Shown: piece by piece, positions 26,364 through 35,417 of the stretch
Numbering within the stretch: position 1 is the first letter of the stretch
Layout: every line of letters begins with the position of its first letter
NCBI GenBank assembly: GCA_008501735.1
Contig: QQUF01000043.1
Span: 20,581-84,580 of the forward strand
DNA from: Calditrichota bacterium
Lineage (GTDB): Bacteria > CLD3
DNA length: 64,000 bases
Direction of reading: 5' to 3'
Translations under genes and position numbers: made by a program
The notes under the pieces: generated by a model
What the model saw: the letters and a program-made list of their open reading frames with translations, nothing else
The model's database searches: none
Told to the model about the DNA's origin: nothing

Positions 26364-26572
26364 TTTACCTCGAAATTATTTAGAGAGTAACCAAAATCAT
26401 TGAGAGCTTTTTGGACTTGCTCCAAATTATTTGGAGAGATTAAAGCAATTTTATCCGAAAGTTTTGAAACAATTAGCCACTGCAAGCCACAAACCTTAAG
26501 CAAATGTTCCATAAGCTCACTTGATTCGAATTCCAAAATTGCTAAGTCTGAATGTTTTTTTATATAATTCAT
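26360..26572 (-). CDS. Small protein translationally coupled to the helicase-associated gene
   Basis: This 70-residue protein (CGLQWLIVSKLSDKIALISP, then NNLEQVQKALNDFGYSLNNF) has a strand-helix pattern. Its stop overlaps the start of the 573-residue gene as ATGA, so the two are translationally coupled. Only a short intergenic stretch with a terminator lies upstream. No family is recognised. It could be the accessory half of the same helicase-associated system. Confidence 0.6.
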   Translation of the reverse strand: MNYIKKHSDLAILEFESSELMEHLLKVCGLQWLIVSKLSDKIALISPNNLEQVQKALNDFGYSLNNFEVK

Positions 26573-26581
26573 AAAAACAAA

Positions 26582-26613
26582 AAACTCCTCACAAGAAAAC
26601 TTGCGAGGAGTTT
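26582..26613 (-). terminator. Rho-independent terminator of the type IX secreted protein gene
   Basis: The stem aaactcctc..cttg pairs across an AAAA loop with one mismatch. On the minus strand it is followed by a T-rich run. It lies just past the stop at 26635. Confidence 0.8.
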
Positions 26614-26634
26614 AAAATTAAAGCCTCTTTTAAA

Positions 26635-29436
26635 TTACTTCAAAAGAACCATTTTTTTAGTTTGAACACCATTTTGAGTTGAGAATCTTGAGAAATAGAT
26701 TCCACTTGCAACTTTGTTTCCATTGTTATCAGTTGCGTCCCAAGTAACATTTTGGTTTCCAGCGTTTACTGTTCCGTTTACTAAAGTTTTAACAAGTTGC
26801 CCGTTAATGTTAAAAACTGACAATGTAACTTCTTGACGGTTAGCAACTGTAAACTCAATATTTGTAGTTGGGTTGAATGGGTTAGGGAAGTTTCCAACTA
26901 ACTCGAATTCAGCAGGAACATTTGTTCTGTCATTAACATCTACAATTTGAACGTCAACACTTGCAGGTGTAAATTGACTATCACCTTCGTCATAAACTGC
27001 AACAATTTTGTAGTGAACAGTTGCAACACCATTTGTTGGGTTTGCAAAGTTTTGCTCTGGAGCATTATCAATAAAAGAGTAAACATCTTGACCGTTTACA
27101 AAAGGAATTGATTCAGCACCAGCAACAATATTGTTGCTATTTGGTACGAAGTTAGGAAGTTCACCTGAATGAATTTTAAAAGTCTGTAAAGCATCAATAC
27201 CAAAAATAGCAGCTGGTTTTGGAGCTTTTACAGAATTTAAAGTAATTGAAGAGTTGCTAACTCTTTGAGCACTTAAAGAAGAAATATCTCCATTTGGACT
27301 CATAGTGAAAACTTCGTTATCATTTTGAGCAAAAGCAGCATTTGGAGTTGGTCCAGCAATACAATCAACTAATCTGTAGTTTGCTCTAACTTGTGGAATG
27401 TTTCCACCAATACTAGTAGTTGGATCTAAAGTGCTAATATCAGTCCAAGCACCTTGATTAATTCTAACCCAGTGATTTGTTGGTAAGAAAACAGTTCCGA
27501 TTGCAGCAGATTGGTCATCAAAACCAATTGCAAAGTGACCAGCAACAGTTGAAGTAACTCTTGCAATTGCAACAAAATAATCACCAGGGTTAACAGCAAC
27601 AGGTTGTTGTAAATCAAGAGTTTTCCAAACTCCTACATCGGCAGCAACAACATTGAATGTTTGTGATTGTCCGCCAATTACTGGAGTTGAAGAAGGAGTA
27701 TTTGAAAAAGGATTCCAAGTATAAGTTAAGAAGCTATAAGCATCTCCAACATAAGAAGTAGCTGTATTTGCAAAAAACAAAGAGATTGAATTTACATAAA
27801 TTACACTGTTAGTTGTATTTTGGAATTTATTTCCACCTTCAATTGTATTTGCACCAGCTCCGATTCCACCTTCAGAAACATTGTCGTCCCAAGAAAGTGA
27901 ATCAGTTAAAGCTACTCCAGGAGTTGTCCATTTTAATTCAGTTTGGTCAGTTGCACCTTGATTTGGCAAACAAGCTAAGAAGCCACCAACAGGTTGAGTA
28001 ATTGCAACTCCATTTCCATAAATTAATGCTTGTTTATAAGGATTTTCATCATTTGTATGAACTCTTATGACTATAAAATAAGGAATTCCAGAAGTGTTTT
28101 CAGAAGTTGGAGTAAATTCAATATCAACTACTAAATCATTTCCTGGAGAAACAGTTGCAGCAGGAGTTGCATTTGTGATGTTGAACATTGCAGGAGTAGA
28201 ACCACCAAAAGGTTCAACAGAGATACTGTCAACTTGTAAATCAGCTTGTCCGGTATTAGAAATTGTTAAATTAAGAGTTGAAGTTGTATTTGTAACTACA
28301 TCTCCGAAGTCATAAAACATATAGTCAAATTCTCCACCACCTAAAGCAGCAGGAGCTTCGAAAACATCAACTCCGTTTTCACCGTCAATTTCCATATTTG
28401 GTTGAAGGCTTGTAGAAGCACCTTCAAACGCATAAAGATTTGCACCTGTGAAAGTTGCTGGGTCAATTCCGATTGCAAAATAAGACTCAGTTATGTTTCC
28501 AGCGTTGTCAACATCTTTTCTAATACAGTTGTTGAAAAATCTTCCATCAACAGTTGAAGCCCAAGTAATTCCAGCAACTGGAGTATTTCCACCAAGGAAA
28601 GTTCCAGAGTTATCTAAAACAAAAATGTCAGTTGCATTGAGTCCTGAAGCATTTCCACCAACATCGTGAATTGTACTTGAAACTGGGTCATAACCAAATC
28701 CACCAGCAAAATCATCAGAAGTATAAGATGATTGGACTAAAACATTTCCAGTAGCATCAAATTTTACAAACTCAGAGTTTACAACTTCTTTTGCCCACCA
28801 ATCGCCATTGTCATATGCGATTCCGTTAAAAGCAACTCCATTTGCACCGCCCAAATTTGTAATGTCAGGTGTGATTGAAGAAGTCACAGTCGCTGAAGCG
28901 ATGTTATAAACGTGAACCTCTGGATTTGGAATAAATTCGATTTGGATTCCAGTTGCACTGACCGCAAAATTAAAACCTTTCATAAAAAGAAGGTTTCCAT
29001 TTCCATCAGAAGTCAAACCAGTGATACTGTCAATTCCAGCAACAGTAAAGTTTCCGTTTGGTTGAAAAAATGTTTGAGGAACTGGAGCAGCAGGGTTGTA
29101 AGTGTAACGAAAAACTGTTAAATTTCCCGCAGATGCTCTGTGGTTCGCTACATAAACCGTATCTCCAATAGCTGTAATTCCAAAAGGAGTTGCAGCAGTT
29201 GCTGGAGAAATAGCAATTGAACCAACTAAGTCACCAGGGTTGTTATCAAGGAGATTTTGGTTGATTCCACCAGCAATCTCGTTGCTAGTTTTACCTGTTG
29301 AGATTGTACCTTCTAATCGATTTAATTCGATTCTGTCGGCAAATCTCTCCATTGAAAATTGTTGCTCTGCAAAAGCAGTTCCAGCAATAGCCAAACCAGC
29401 AAAAAGAGCTACAAAGTTTTGTTTTTGAATTTTCAT
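26635..29436 (-). CDS. Type IX-secreted protein with choice-of-anchor D and C-terminal sorting domain
   Basis: From the ATG at 29436 the protein has about 933 residues. The start is backed by GGGAGGATTTTCAAGT, and MKIQKQNFVALFAGLAIAGT is a signal peptide. Residues 60-350 form a beta-propeller-like or NHL-like part with strands such as GLTSDGNGNLLFMKGF. A choice-of-anchor D / HYDIN-like domain follows (TLNLTISNTGQADLQVDSIS). The end is a FlgD-like type IX sorting domain: LVGNFPNPFNPTTNIEF, then GQLVKTLVNGTV and ASGIYFSRF..KKMVLLK. It should be exported through the Sec system and then the type IX translocon to the cell surface or medium. The function is unknown. Confidence 0.85.
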   Translation of the reverse strand: MKIQKQNFVALFAGLAIAGTAFAEQQFSMERFADRIELNRLEGTISTGKTSNEIAGGINQNLLDNNPGDLVGSIAISPATAATPFGITAIGDTVYVANHRASAGNLTVFRYTYNPAAPVPQTFFQPNGNFTVAGIDSITGLTSDGNGNLLFMKGFNFAVSATGIQIEFIPNPEVHVYNIASATVTSSITPDITNLGGANGVAFNGIAYDNGDWWAKEVVNSEFVKFDATGNVLVQSSYTSDDFAGGFGYDPVSSTIHDVGGNASGLNATDIFVLDNSGTFLGGNTPVAGITWASTVDGRFFNNCIRKDVDNAGNITESYFAIGIDPATFTGANLYAFEGASTSLQPNMEIDGENGVDVFEAPAALGGGEFDYMFYDFGDVVTNTTSTLNLTISNTGQADLQVDSISVEPFGGSTPAMFNITNATPAATVSPGNDLVVDIEFTPTSENTSGIPYFIVIRVHTNDENPYKQALIYGNGVAITQPVGGFLACLPNQGATDQTELKWTTPGVALTDSLSWDDNVSEGGIGAGANTIEGGNKFQNTTNSVIYVNSISLFFANTATSYVGDAYSFLTYTWNPFSNTPSSTPVIGGQSQTFNVVAADVGVWKTLDLQQPVAVNPGDYFVAIARVTSTVAGHFAIGFDDQSAAIGTVFLPTNHWVRINQGAWTDISTLDPTTSIGGNIPQVRANYRLVDCIAGPTPNAAFAQNDNEVFTMSPNGDISSLSAQRVSNSSITLNSVKAPKPAAIFGIDALQTFKIHSGELPNFVPNSNNIVAGAESIPFVNGQDVYSFIDNAPEQNFANPTNGVATVHYKIVAVYDEGDSQFTPASVDVQIVDVNDRTNVPAEFELVGNFPNPFNPTTNIEFTVANRQEVTLSVFNINGQLVKTLVNGTVNAGNQNVTWDATDNNGNKVASGIYFSRFSTQNGVQTKKMVLLK

Positions 29437-29659
29437 ACTTGAAAATCCTCCCAAATTAAGTTAAAGGTTAGTAAGTTTTGACTCTTCGTAAAAATTCATC
29501 AAAAAACTTATCTTTTTAAAATTCATAAATTTAATTATTTATTCCATAAAATAGAATTCGTAAACAACGAAAATAAGTAATAAATGATTCATTTAAAAGT
29601 TATTTTTATGACTTAAAAATAGGTAGATAATTTTGGAGTTTCGAGCATTTAAAACTTAA

Positions 29660-29800
29660 TTACTTGAGTAGCAACATTTTACGATTTAATGAAAGATTGC
29701 CAACATTAAGTTTGTAAAAATAAATTCCACTTGAAACAGAGTTTCCAAAATTATCAATTCCATTTCAATTAAAAAATATATTTTATTATCTAAATCTTAA
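29660..29800 (-). pseudogene. Remnant of a type IX C-terminal sorting domain
   Basis: The minus-strand frame reads NGIDNFGNSVSSGIYFYKL and NLSLNRKMLLLK, then a stop at 29660. This is the classic end of a type IX secreted protein. A TGA at 29765 stands where the family has a conserved tryptophan (WNG). Upstream of it I see only a few more residues of the frame, so the rest of the gene is gone. It lies next to the start of an intact protein of the same class. Confidence 0.7.
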
Positions 29801-29957
29801 ATTCAATCATTTGGGAAATTCTAATTCCAAAGCAATTCTTCTTCCTATCCGATAAGTTAGAAAGCCAAACTTATCGGTTCTTTAGGCAAAAAATATTTTC
29901 CTCCTTAAAATCCAAACAATTCACAAAACTTCAATCAAAATTTTAAGGAGTAACAAA
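29801..29957. other. Intergenic stretch with one 10-bp hairpin
   Basis: Between the sorting-domain remnant and the Spy-like gene I see no gene. The only feature is a perfect hairpin at 29849-29877 (ccgataagtt / aacttatcgg). It could be a leader structure of the downstream gene or a leftover terminator. AAGGAG at 29941 is a clear RBS. Confidence 0.5.
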
Positions 29958-30404
29958 ATGTTTACTCAATCATTTCTCGGAATTTCACTCATTGCACTAA
30001 TCGGACTCGTCTTTTCAGGTTGTTCTGATAGAAAAGGGAAGTTCTTCACACAATCCACAAAAGGCGACTTTGCTGTCAAACTCATTTCGTACGAGCTTGG
30101 TTTAAATGAAGAACAAAAGTCAGAACTTGACAAAATCGTTGATGAACTTTTGGCAATGGAATTCGAACACGAAAATTCCCACAAGAAAGTTAAAACTCAA
30201 ATTATTGCCCAACTTGAAAAAGAGAACCCAAACGAGGCAGACTTAAACTTTCTCTTCGAAACTCAAGAAAAAGAATTTTCTGCAATGCGTAAATCTGTAA
30301 TTTCCAAATTTGTAAGTTTTCATAAAATTTTGAATTCAGAGCAGAAATTGAAATTCAATGAACTTTTTCAAAAATATGGAAATGACAATTCGTACCATCA
30401 CTAA
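29958..30404 (+). CDS. Spy/CpxP-like periplasmic lipoprotein (heavy-metal sensor type)
   Basis: The 148-residue protein has a lipoprotein signal, MFTQSFLGISLIALIGLVFS, with the lipid cysteine at residue 22 (SGCSD). The mature part is helical and has the Spy/CpxP pattern: LGLNEEQKSELDKIVDELLA near 50 and a second copy LNSEQKLKFNELFQKYG near the end (LTxxQ-like motifs). The tail ends in HH. Members of this family act as periplasmic chaperones or metal-stress sensors. The gene stands upstream of the marR-RND efflux operon, but a strong terminator separates them. A good RBS (AAGGAGTAACAAA) precedes the ATG. Confidence 0.75.
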   Translation: MFTQSFLGISLIALIGLVFSGCSDRKGKFFTQSTKGDFAVKLISYELGLNEEQKSELDKIVDELLAMEFEHENSHKKVKTQIIAQLEKENPNEADLNFLFETQEKEFSAMRKSVISKFVSFHKILNSEQKLKFNELFQKYGNDNSYHH

Positions 30405-30406
30405 AC

Positions 30407-30448
30407 AAAATTCGTAATGAACAAAGACTTTTGTTCATTACGAATTTT
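30407..30448 (+). terminator. Strong Rho-independent terminator after the Spy-like gene
   Basis: A perfect 19-bp stem (aaaattcgtaatgaacaaa and its complement) with the 4-nt loop gact ends in TTTT. It closes the lipoprotein gene and isolates it from the marR operon. Confidence 0.9.
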
Positions 30449-30571
30449 AATATTTGTAGAAACAACTATTGTTTTTTAAATAATTTACTTTCTAATTAAA
30501 ATAAATGCTTTAAATTCGACTAAATTTTGCTAACCAAAGTGGTAAGTCAATTTTAAAATTTGGAGAACAAA

Positions 30572-31066
30572 ATGCAAGTTCCTCTTGGAAGGCGGTTTGC
30601 AATACTTTTTAGAAAAGTCAAAAACGCGATTTCTGAAAAATTACCAGAAGCTGTTGGTAGAGATTTTCCTATACTTGGAGTCTTGGCATTGTTAGATAAA
30701 CCTTTGCAGCAAAATGAATTAGCTGAAAATTGTTTTTGCGATACACCAACTCTTGTTAAAGTTTTAGATAAATTTGAGAAATTAGAATTCTTAAAAAGAA
30801 AAAAAAGTGAAACTGATAGACGAGTAAATCTTGTTCACATTACTGAAAAGGGCAAAAAATTAATGCCTGAAATATTTTGTGGTGTCTCAGAAGTTGAACA
30901 AATGATTTTTAATGATTTTACAAAAGATGAGAAAGAAACATTTTTGAATTTACTTACAAAAATTGAAGTCAATCTGAAAGACTTCGAGCCAAAAACTGAT
31001 AAATATATTGAAGAAAAAATGGAAAAATTAAAACAACTAAACTTAAAGGCTACTAAAAGATGCTGA
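30572..31066 (+). CDS. MarR family transcriptional regulator
   Basis: The regulator has about 164 residues. The ATG at 30572 follows GGAGAACAAA and is preferred to a TTG at 30560. Its winged helix-turn-helix is seen as LLDKPLQQNELAENCFCDTP (HTH), TLVKVLDKFEKLEFLKRKKS (recognition helix) and TDRRVNLVHITEKGKKLMPE (wing, the MarR DxRxxxxxLT pattern). It heads the efflux operon marR-hlyD-RND-tolC, whose genes overlap or abut. By analogy with MexR and EmrR it probably represses the pump until an inducing compound binds. CFC near residue 57 could serve as a thiol switch, but this is only a guess. Confidence 0.92.
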   Translation: MQVPLGRRFAILFRKVKNAISEKLPEAVGRDFPILGVLALLDKPLQQNELAENCFCDTPTLVKVLDKFEKLEFLKRKKSETDRRVNLVHITEKGKKLMPEIFCGVSEVEQMIFNDFTKDEKETFLNLLTKIEVNLKDFEPKTDKYIEEKMEKLKQLNLKATKRC

Positions 31067-32205
31067 AACAAATTTGGGATAGAAAAACAATTGTTTACGG
31101 AATTCTAATTATTGTTTTTTCAATTGTAGGAATGAATTTTCTTGCAAATATGAAAAAAACTCCTCCTAGAAAAGCATTTGAAATTCCACCAAAACTTGTC
31201 GAAACTGTGAAAGTGAATTTGTCAAATAATTTTCCAAAAGTTGAGGCTTTTGGTAGAGCAACTTCAACTGAACCTGTAATGCTAATTGCAGAAGTTGGTG
31301 GAAAAATTGAAAAAGGAAAAGTTGACTTAAAAGAAGGTGCAAGGTTCAAAAAAGGTGATTTGATTTTTAAGGTTGATGAAAGACAAACAAAATATGATTT
31401 GCTTAGCAAAAGAAATGACTTGTTGAATTCTATTTCACAAATGCTTCCTGAGTTGCAACTTGACTTGCCTAAATCTTACAGTAATTGGCAAAAGTATTTT
31501 GATAATTTTGATTTAAATGCTGAAACTTCTGAATTACCTAAAACTCAAAACCCAAAAGAAACAATCTTTTTAGTTCGATACGGAGTTTTGAAAAATTTTT
31601 ACGCAGTTAAAAAATTAGAAATTTTATTTGAAAAACATTTTTTCAAAGCAGAGTTCGATGGTGAAATTTCTGAAGTTTTTACGAATACTTTTTCAACTGC
31701 AAGAGTTGGCTCTCAAATTGCAAAGATAATCCGTTCGGATAAATTTGAATTGGAAGTTCCTTTGAGCACTGAAGAAATTATTTGGGTTGAGAGAAATCAA
31801 GAAGTGGAAATTTTCGATTCGCGAGGTTCAGTTTTTTTGACAAGCGGTAAAATTAAAAGAGTTTCTAAAAAAGTGAATTTGAATGAGCAAACAATTAATG
31901 TTTTTCTTGAAGTTAGAAATCCGAATGAACTAAATATTTTTCAAGGCGATTTTTTGCTTGCGAAGTTCAAGGGAAAGCCAATTGAAAACTCGTTTGAAAT
32001 TCCAAGAAAAGCAATTTACAATGATAAATTTGTTTATCTCGTAAATGAAAATAAACTTCAAAAACGTGAAGTCGAAATTGCCAAGTTTAATAAAGGAACT
32101 GCAATAATTTCAAATGGGCTTGAGGGAAATGAAATTTTATTGACGGAAGCTTTACAAAATGCATACGAAAATTTTCCTGTGAGATTGGCAAAGGGTTCTG
32201 AATAA
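31060..32205 (+). CDS. RND efflux periplasmic adaptor (HlyD/MFP family)
   Basis: This 381-residue membrane-fusion protein has one N-terminal TM anchor (IVYGILIIVFSIVGMNFLAN). It then shows the barrel-sandwich hybrid start VMLIAEVGGKIEKGKVDLKE and FKKGDLIFKVDERQT. The helical hairpin between the lipoyl halves is replaced by an aromatic segment (SYSNWQKYFDNFD) like that of a Bacteroidota subfamily. The second lipoyl half (KAEFDGEISEVFTNTFSTAR), the beta barrel and the membrane-proximal domain follow. It overlaps marR by 7 nt and the RND gene by 1 nt (TAATG). It bridges the inner-membrane pump and the TolC-like channel encoded downstream. Confidence 0.92.
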   Translation: MLKQIWDRKTIVYGILIIVFSIVGMNFLANMKKTPPRKAFEIPPKLVETVKVNLSNNFPKVEAFGRATSTEPVMLIAEVGGKIEKGKVDLKEGARFKKGDLIFKVDERQTKYDLLSKRNDLLNSISQMLPELQLDLPKSYSNWQKYFDNFDLNAETSELPKTQNPKETIFLVRYGVLKNFYAVKKLEILFEKHFFKAEFDGEISEVFTNTFSTARVGSQIAKIIRSDKFELEVPLSTEEIIWVERNQEVEIFDSRGSVFLTSGKIKRVSKKVNLNEQTINVFLEVRNPNELNIFQGDFLLAKFKGKPIENSFEIPRKAIYNDKFVYLVNENKLQKREVEIAKFNKGTAIISNGLEGNEILLTEALQNAYENFPVRLAKGSE

Positions 32206-35200
32206 TGATTAGAAAAATAACTGCTTTCCTTGTAAAGTATCCAATCTTAGTAAATATGATTATGATTTCGATTTTTGTATTCGGAACTCTTGGGTTTATG
32301 AATATGAAAAGTTCATCATTTCCTGAACTTCCTGCGGACAAGATTTTTGTTAATGTAACTTTCCCTGGAGCTTCACCAACAGAAGTTGAAGAAGGCGTAA
32401 TTTTAAAAATCGAAGACAATCTTGAAGGAATCGAAGGAATCGACAGAATTACTTCTTCTTCGAGTGAGAATTATGGTTCAATTACAATCGAATGCTTAAA
32501 AGATTATGACATTGATGACATTTTATCCGATGTAAAGAATGCTGTTGACCGAATTTCTTCTTTCCCAGAAGATGCAGAAGAACCAAGAATTTACAAACAA
32601 CCAGAAACTTCTCGTGTTATGACGATTATGCTTTTCGGTGATGTGAACTTACAGGCTTTAAAAAATCAAGCAGAAAGTATGCGAGATGAATTTTTAGCTT
32701 TTGATGAAATCTCACAAGTCGAAATAGGGGGAATTCCTTCACCAGAAATTTCAATCGAAGTTAGTGATGAGTCTCTTAGAAAATACAATTTGACATTTGA
32801 TGAAATCGCAAATCGAGTAAGACTTGCAAATCAAAACCTTACAGGTGGAAAAATCAAAACCACTGAAGAAGAATTACTCATCCGTTCAAACAACAGAAAA
32901 TACGACGCTGACTCTTATAAAAAAATTGTAATTAGAGCAGAAAAAAATGGAGGAGTTGTTTTACTCGAAGAAGTTGCAACAGTTCTTGACGGTTTTGAAG
33001 AAATTCCAGACAAAGTATTCTTCAATGGGAAACAAGCTGTAAGCATCACGATTCAAAAAACTCGAAAAGAGAATGTTTTAACGATTAACGATTTTATTAA
33101 AGATTATTGTCAATCATTTAACGAAGCTGACGGAGCTTTTGAAGTTTCGATAATTGATGACTCAACAATTAATCTGACACAAAGGATTGACATATTAATT
33201 GAAAATGGGATTGTAGGGTTAATTCTGATTTTAATAGTTTTGACGATTTTTATTAATCTTAGACTTTCATTTTGGGTTGCTCTCGGGATTCCAATTTCTT
33301 TTGCAGGAATGTTCATTGTTATAAGTTTAGCAGGAATGACAATCAATTTAATTTCTTTGTTTGGAATGATAATTGTTGTTGGAATTCTGGTTGATGACGC
33401 AATTGTAATCGGTGAAAATATTTACAAATACATTGAGCTTGGTGAAGACCCTGTAGAAGCTGCTATCAAAGGAACTACAGAAATGTTTCCTGCGATTTTT
33501 ACTTCGATTTTGACTACAATTATTGCATTTACACCTCTTTTCTTTTTAGAAGCAACAATTGGAAAATTTATTTGGAATATTGCCGCGGCTGTAATTGCGG
33601 CTTTGATTTTTTCTTTGATTGAATCAATCTTGATTTTGCCTTCTCATATTGCTCATATGAAACACACAAAAAAGGTTAAGATAAATCCAATTCGTGCCAA
33701 AATTGAAAAAGCGATTGAGTTTTTTACTATGCAATTGTACGCACCGACTCTTAGATTTTTTATGAAAAATAAGTGGTTCGGTTTTTGTATTCCTGTAGCT
33801 GGGTTCTTTCTAACAATTGGATTAATGCGTGGAGGGTTGATAGGTTTTTCATTTTTTCCAAACATTGACGGAGATGTGATTCCAGTAAGAATCACTTTGG
33901 CAAGTGGAGAACGAGAAAGTAAAACTCTAGAAATTCTTAACCGAATCGAAACAGCTGTTTGGGAATTGAACAACGAAATTAAAGAAGAAAGAGCTGACGG
34001 ATTAGACGTTGTCCTAAGTATTAAAAAGGAAATTGGGACAACAGGAACTGCAGGAAGAGGACCTGGAAGAAGTTCTTCAAGTAATAGTACTTCGGGAAAT
34101 TTGGGTTATTTACAAATTCAGCTTTTGGACAACGAAGCGAGAAATATGAGCAGCTTTCTTGTCGCCAATCGAATTAAAGAAAGAGTTGGCGAGATTCCAG
34201 AAGCGATTGAATCAACTTTTGGGCAAGAGGCAATCTTTGGAAAACCTGTTTCGATTAGTATTCTTGGAAATGACTACGATGAACTCGAAAAAACCAAAGA
34301 GCTTTTTAGAGAAGAACTTTCACAGTTTGCTTCATTAAAGAATATTTCAGACAACAGTAAACCTGGAGCAAAAGAAATAAAAGTTGAGTTGAAACCACTT
34401 GCATACAATTTAGGATTGACGAGTGGAGCGGTCGCAAGACAAATTCGACAAGGTTTTTTAGGGCAAGAAATACAACGAATTCAGCGTGGTAGAGACGAGT
34501 TAAAAATCTGGGTTAGATTTGAAGAAAGAGACAGAAAGAAAATCGAAACTTTAGAAAATATGCGAATCCGAACACCTCAAGGTAGTGAAGTTCCATTTTC
34601 AGAAATTGCGACTTATACTCTTGAAAGAGGAATTGTTTCGATTGGGCACATTGATAAAATGCGAGAAATTAAAGTTGAAGCGGAACTTGTAAATCCGAAT
34701 GAAGAAATTCCACCAATCTTAGCAAGTATCGAAGAAACTGTATTTCCTAAAATATTATCCCAAACTCAAGGAATCAAAGTAAGATTTGAAGGACAATCTC
34801 GTGAACAAGCGAAGATTCAAAAATCGGCACAGAAGGCATTCCCATTAGCTTTAATCACGATAGTTTTAATAATTATCACTGTCTTTCGTTCTTCTTTACA
34901 AGCTGGAATTATTTTTGTGATGATTCCACTTGGAATTATCGGAGCAATTTTAGGACACGGAATTCATAATGTTCCTGTGAATATTTTATCATTTTTTGGA
35001 ATCATTGCTTTAACTGGAATTGTGATTAATGATGCGATTGTTTTTGTTGACGTAATTAATAGGAATTTGAGGAATGGAATGTCACTTTTTGATTCTGTTT
35101 TTGATGGAGGAATTTCACGATTAAGACCAATACTTTTAACAACATTAACTACAGTTTCTGGGTTAGCACCTTTGATTTTGGAAAAATCTCTTCAAGCACA

Positions 35201-35417
35201 ATTTTTAATTCCGATGGCTATCTCAATTGCTTACGGACTTTTAATTGGAACAATTCTGATTCTAATTGAAATTCCTGTTCTGTTCTTAATTATTAACCGA
35301 ATTCGACAAGTTTGGTTTTGGGTTCTGAATGGCGAATGGCCAAAACCTGAATTTGTAGAACCTGCTGTAAAAGAAATCGCTTTTGAAAAAGCTCACAAAG
35401 GAGGAACAAATGCTTAG
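32205..35417 (+). CDS. RND family efflux pump permease (AcrB-type)
   Basis: The 1070-residue inner-membrane pump is the proton-driven component of a tripartite exporter. It has 12 TM helices in the usual 1+5+1+5 arrangement, with two large periplasmic loops. The first repeat starts ITAFLVKYPILVNMIMISIF. TM4 holds the proton-relay aspartates in VVGILVDDAIVIGENIYKY. The second repeat carries GIIALTGIVINDAIVFVDVI. The G-rich stretch TGTAGRGPGRSSSSNSTSG at about 610-630 is a flexible insert. The sequence is closer to general HAE1/AcrB-like pumps than to CusA heavy-metal pumps. Substrates are unknown. It lies between the adaptor and the TolC gene. Confidence 0.95.
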   Translation: MIRKITAFLVKYPILVNMIMISIFVFGTLGFMNMKSSSFPELPADKIFVNVTFPGASPTEVEEGVILKIEDNLEGIEGIDRITSSSSENYGSITIECLKDYDIDDILSDVKNAVDRISSFPEDAEEPRIYKQPETSRVMTIMLFGDVNLQALKNQAESMRDEFLAFDEISQVEIGGIPSPEISIEVSDESLRKYNLTFDEIANRVRLANQNLTGGKIKTTEEELLIRSNNRKYDADSYKKIVIRAEKNGGVVLLEEVATVLDGFEEIPDKVFFNGKQAVSITIQKTRKENVLTINDFIKDYCQSFNEADGAFEVSIIDDSTINLTQRIDILIENGIVGLILILIVLTIFINLRLSFWVALGIPISFAGMFIVISLAGMTINLISLFGMIIVVGILVDDAIVIGENIYKYIELGEDPVEAAIKGTTEMFPAIFTSILTTIIAFTPLFFLEATIGKFIWNIAAAVIAALIFSLIESILILPSHIAHMKHTKKVKINPIRAKIEKAIEFFTMQLYAPTLRFFMKNKWFGFCIPVAGFFLTIGLMRGGLIGFSFFPNIDGDVIPVRITLASGERESKTLEILNRIETAVWELNNEIKEERADGLDVVLSIKKEIGTTGTAGRGPGRSSSSNSTSGNLGYLQIQLLDNEARNMSSFLVANRIKERVGEIPEAIESTFGQEAIFGKPVSISILGNDYDELEKTKELFREELSQFASLKNISDNSKPGAKEIKVELKPLAYNLGLTSGAVARQIRQGFLGQEIQRIQRGRDELKIWVRFEERDRKKIETLENMRIRTPQGSEVPFSEIATYTLERGIVSIGHIDKMREIKVEAELVNPNEEIPPILASIEETVFPKILSQTQGIKVRFEGQSREQAKIQKSAQKAFPLALITIVLIIITVFRSSLQAGIIFVMIPLGIIGAILGHGIHNVPVNILSFFGIIALTGIVINDAIVFVDVINRNLRNGMSLFDSVFDGGISRLRPILLTTLTTVSGLAPLILEKSLQAQFLIPMAISIAYGLLIGTILILIEIPVLFLIINRIRQVWFWVLNGEWPKPEFVEPAVKEIAFEKAHKGGTNA

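Noticed and set aside
29765..29767. UGA read as Trp, i.e. a changed genetic code
   Set aside because: UGA ends normal genes such as the one at 22635 and the one at 26360. The tryptophan UGA is in a gene fossil.
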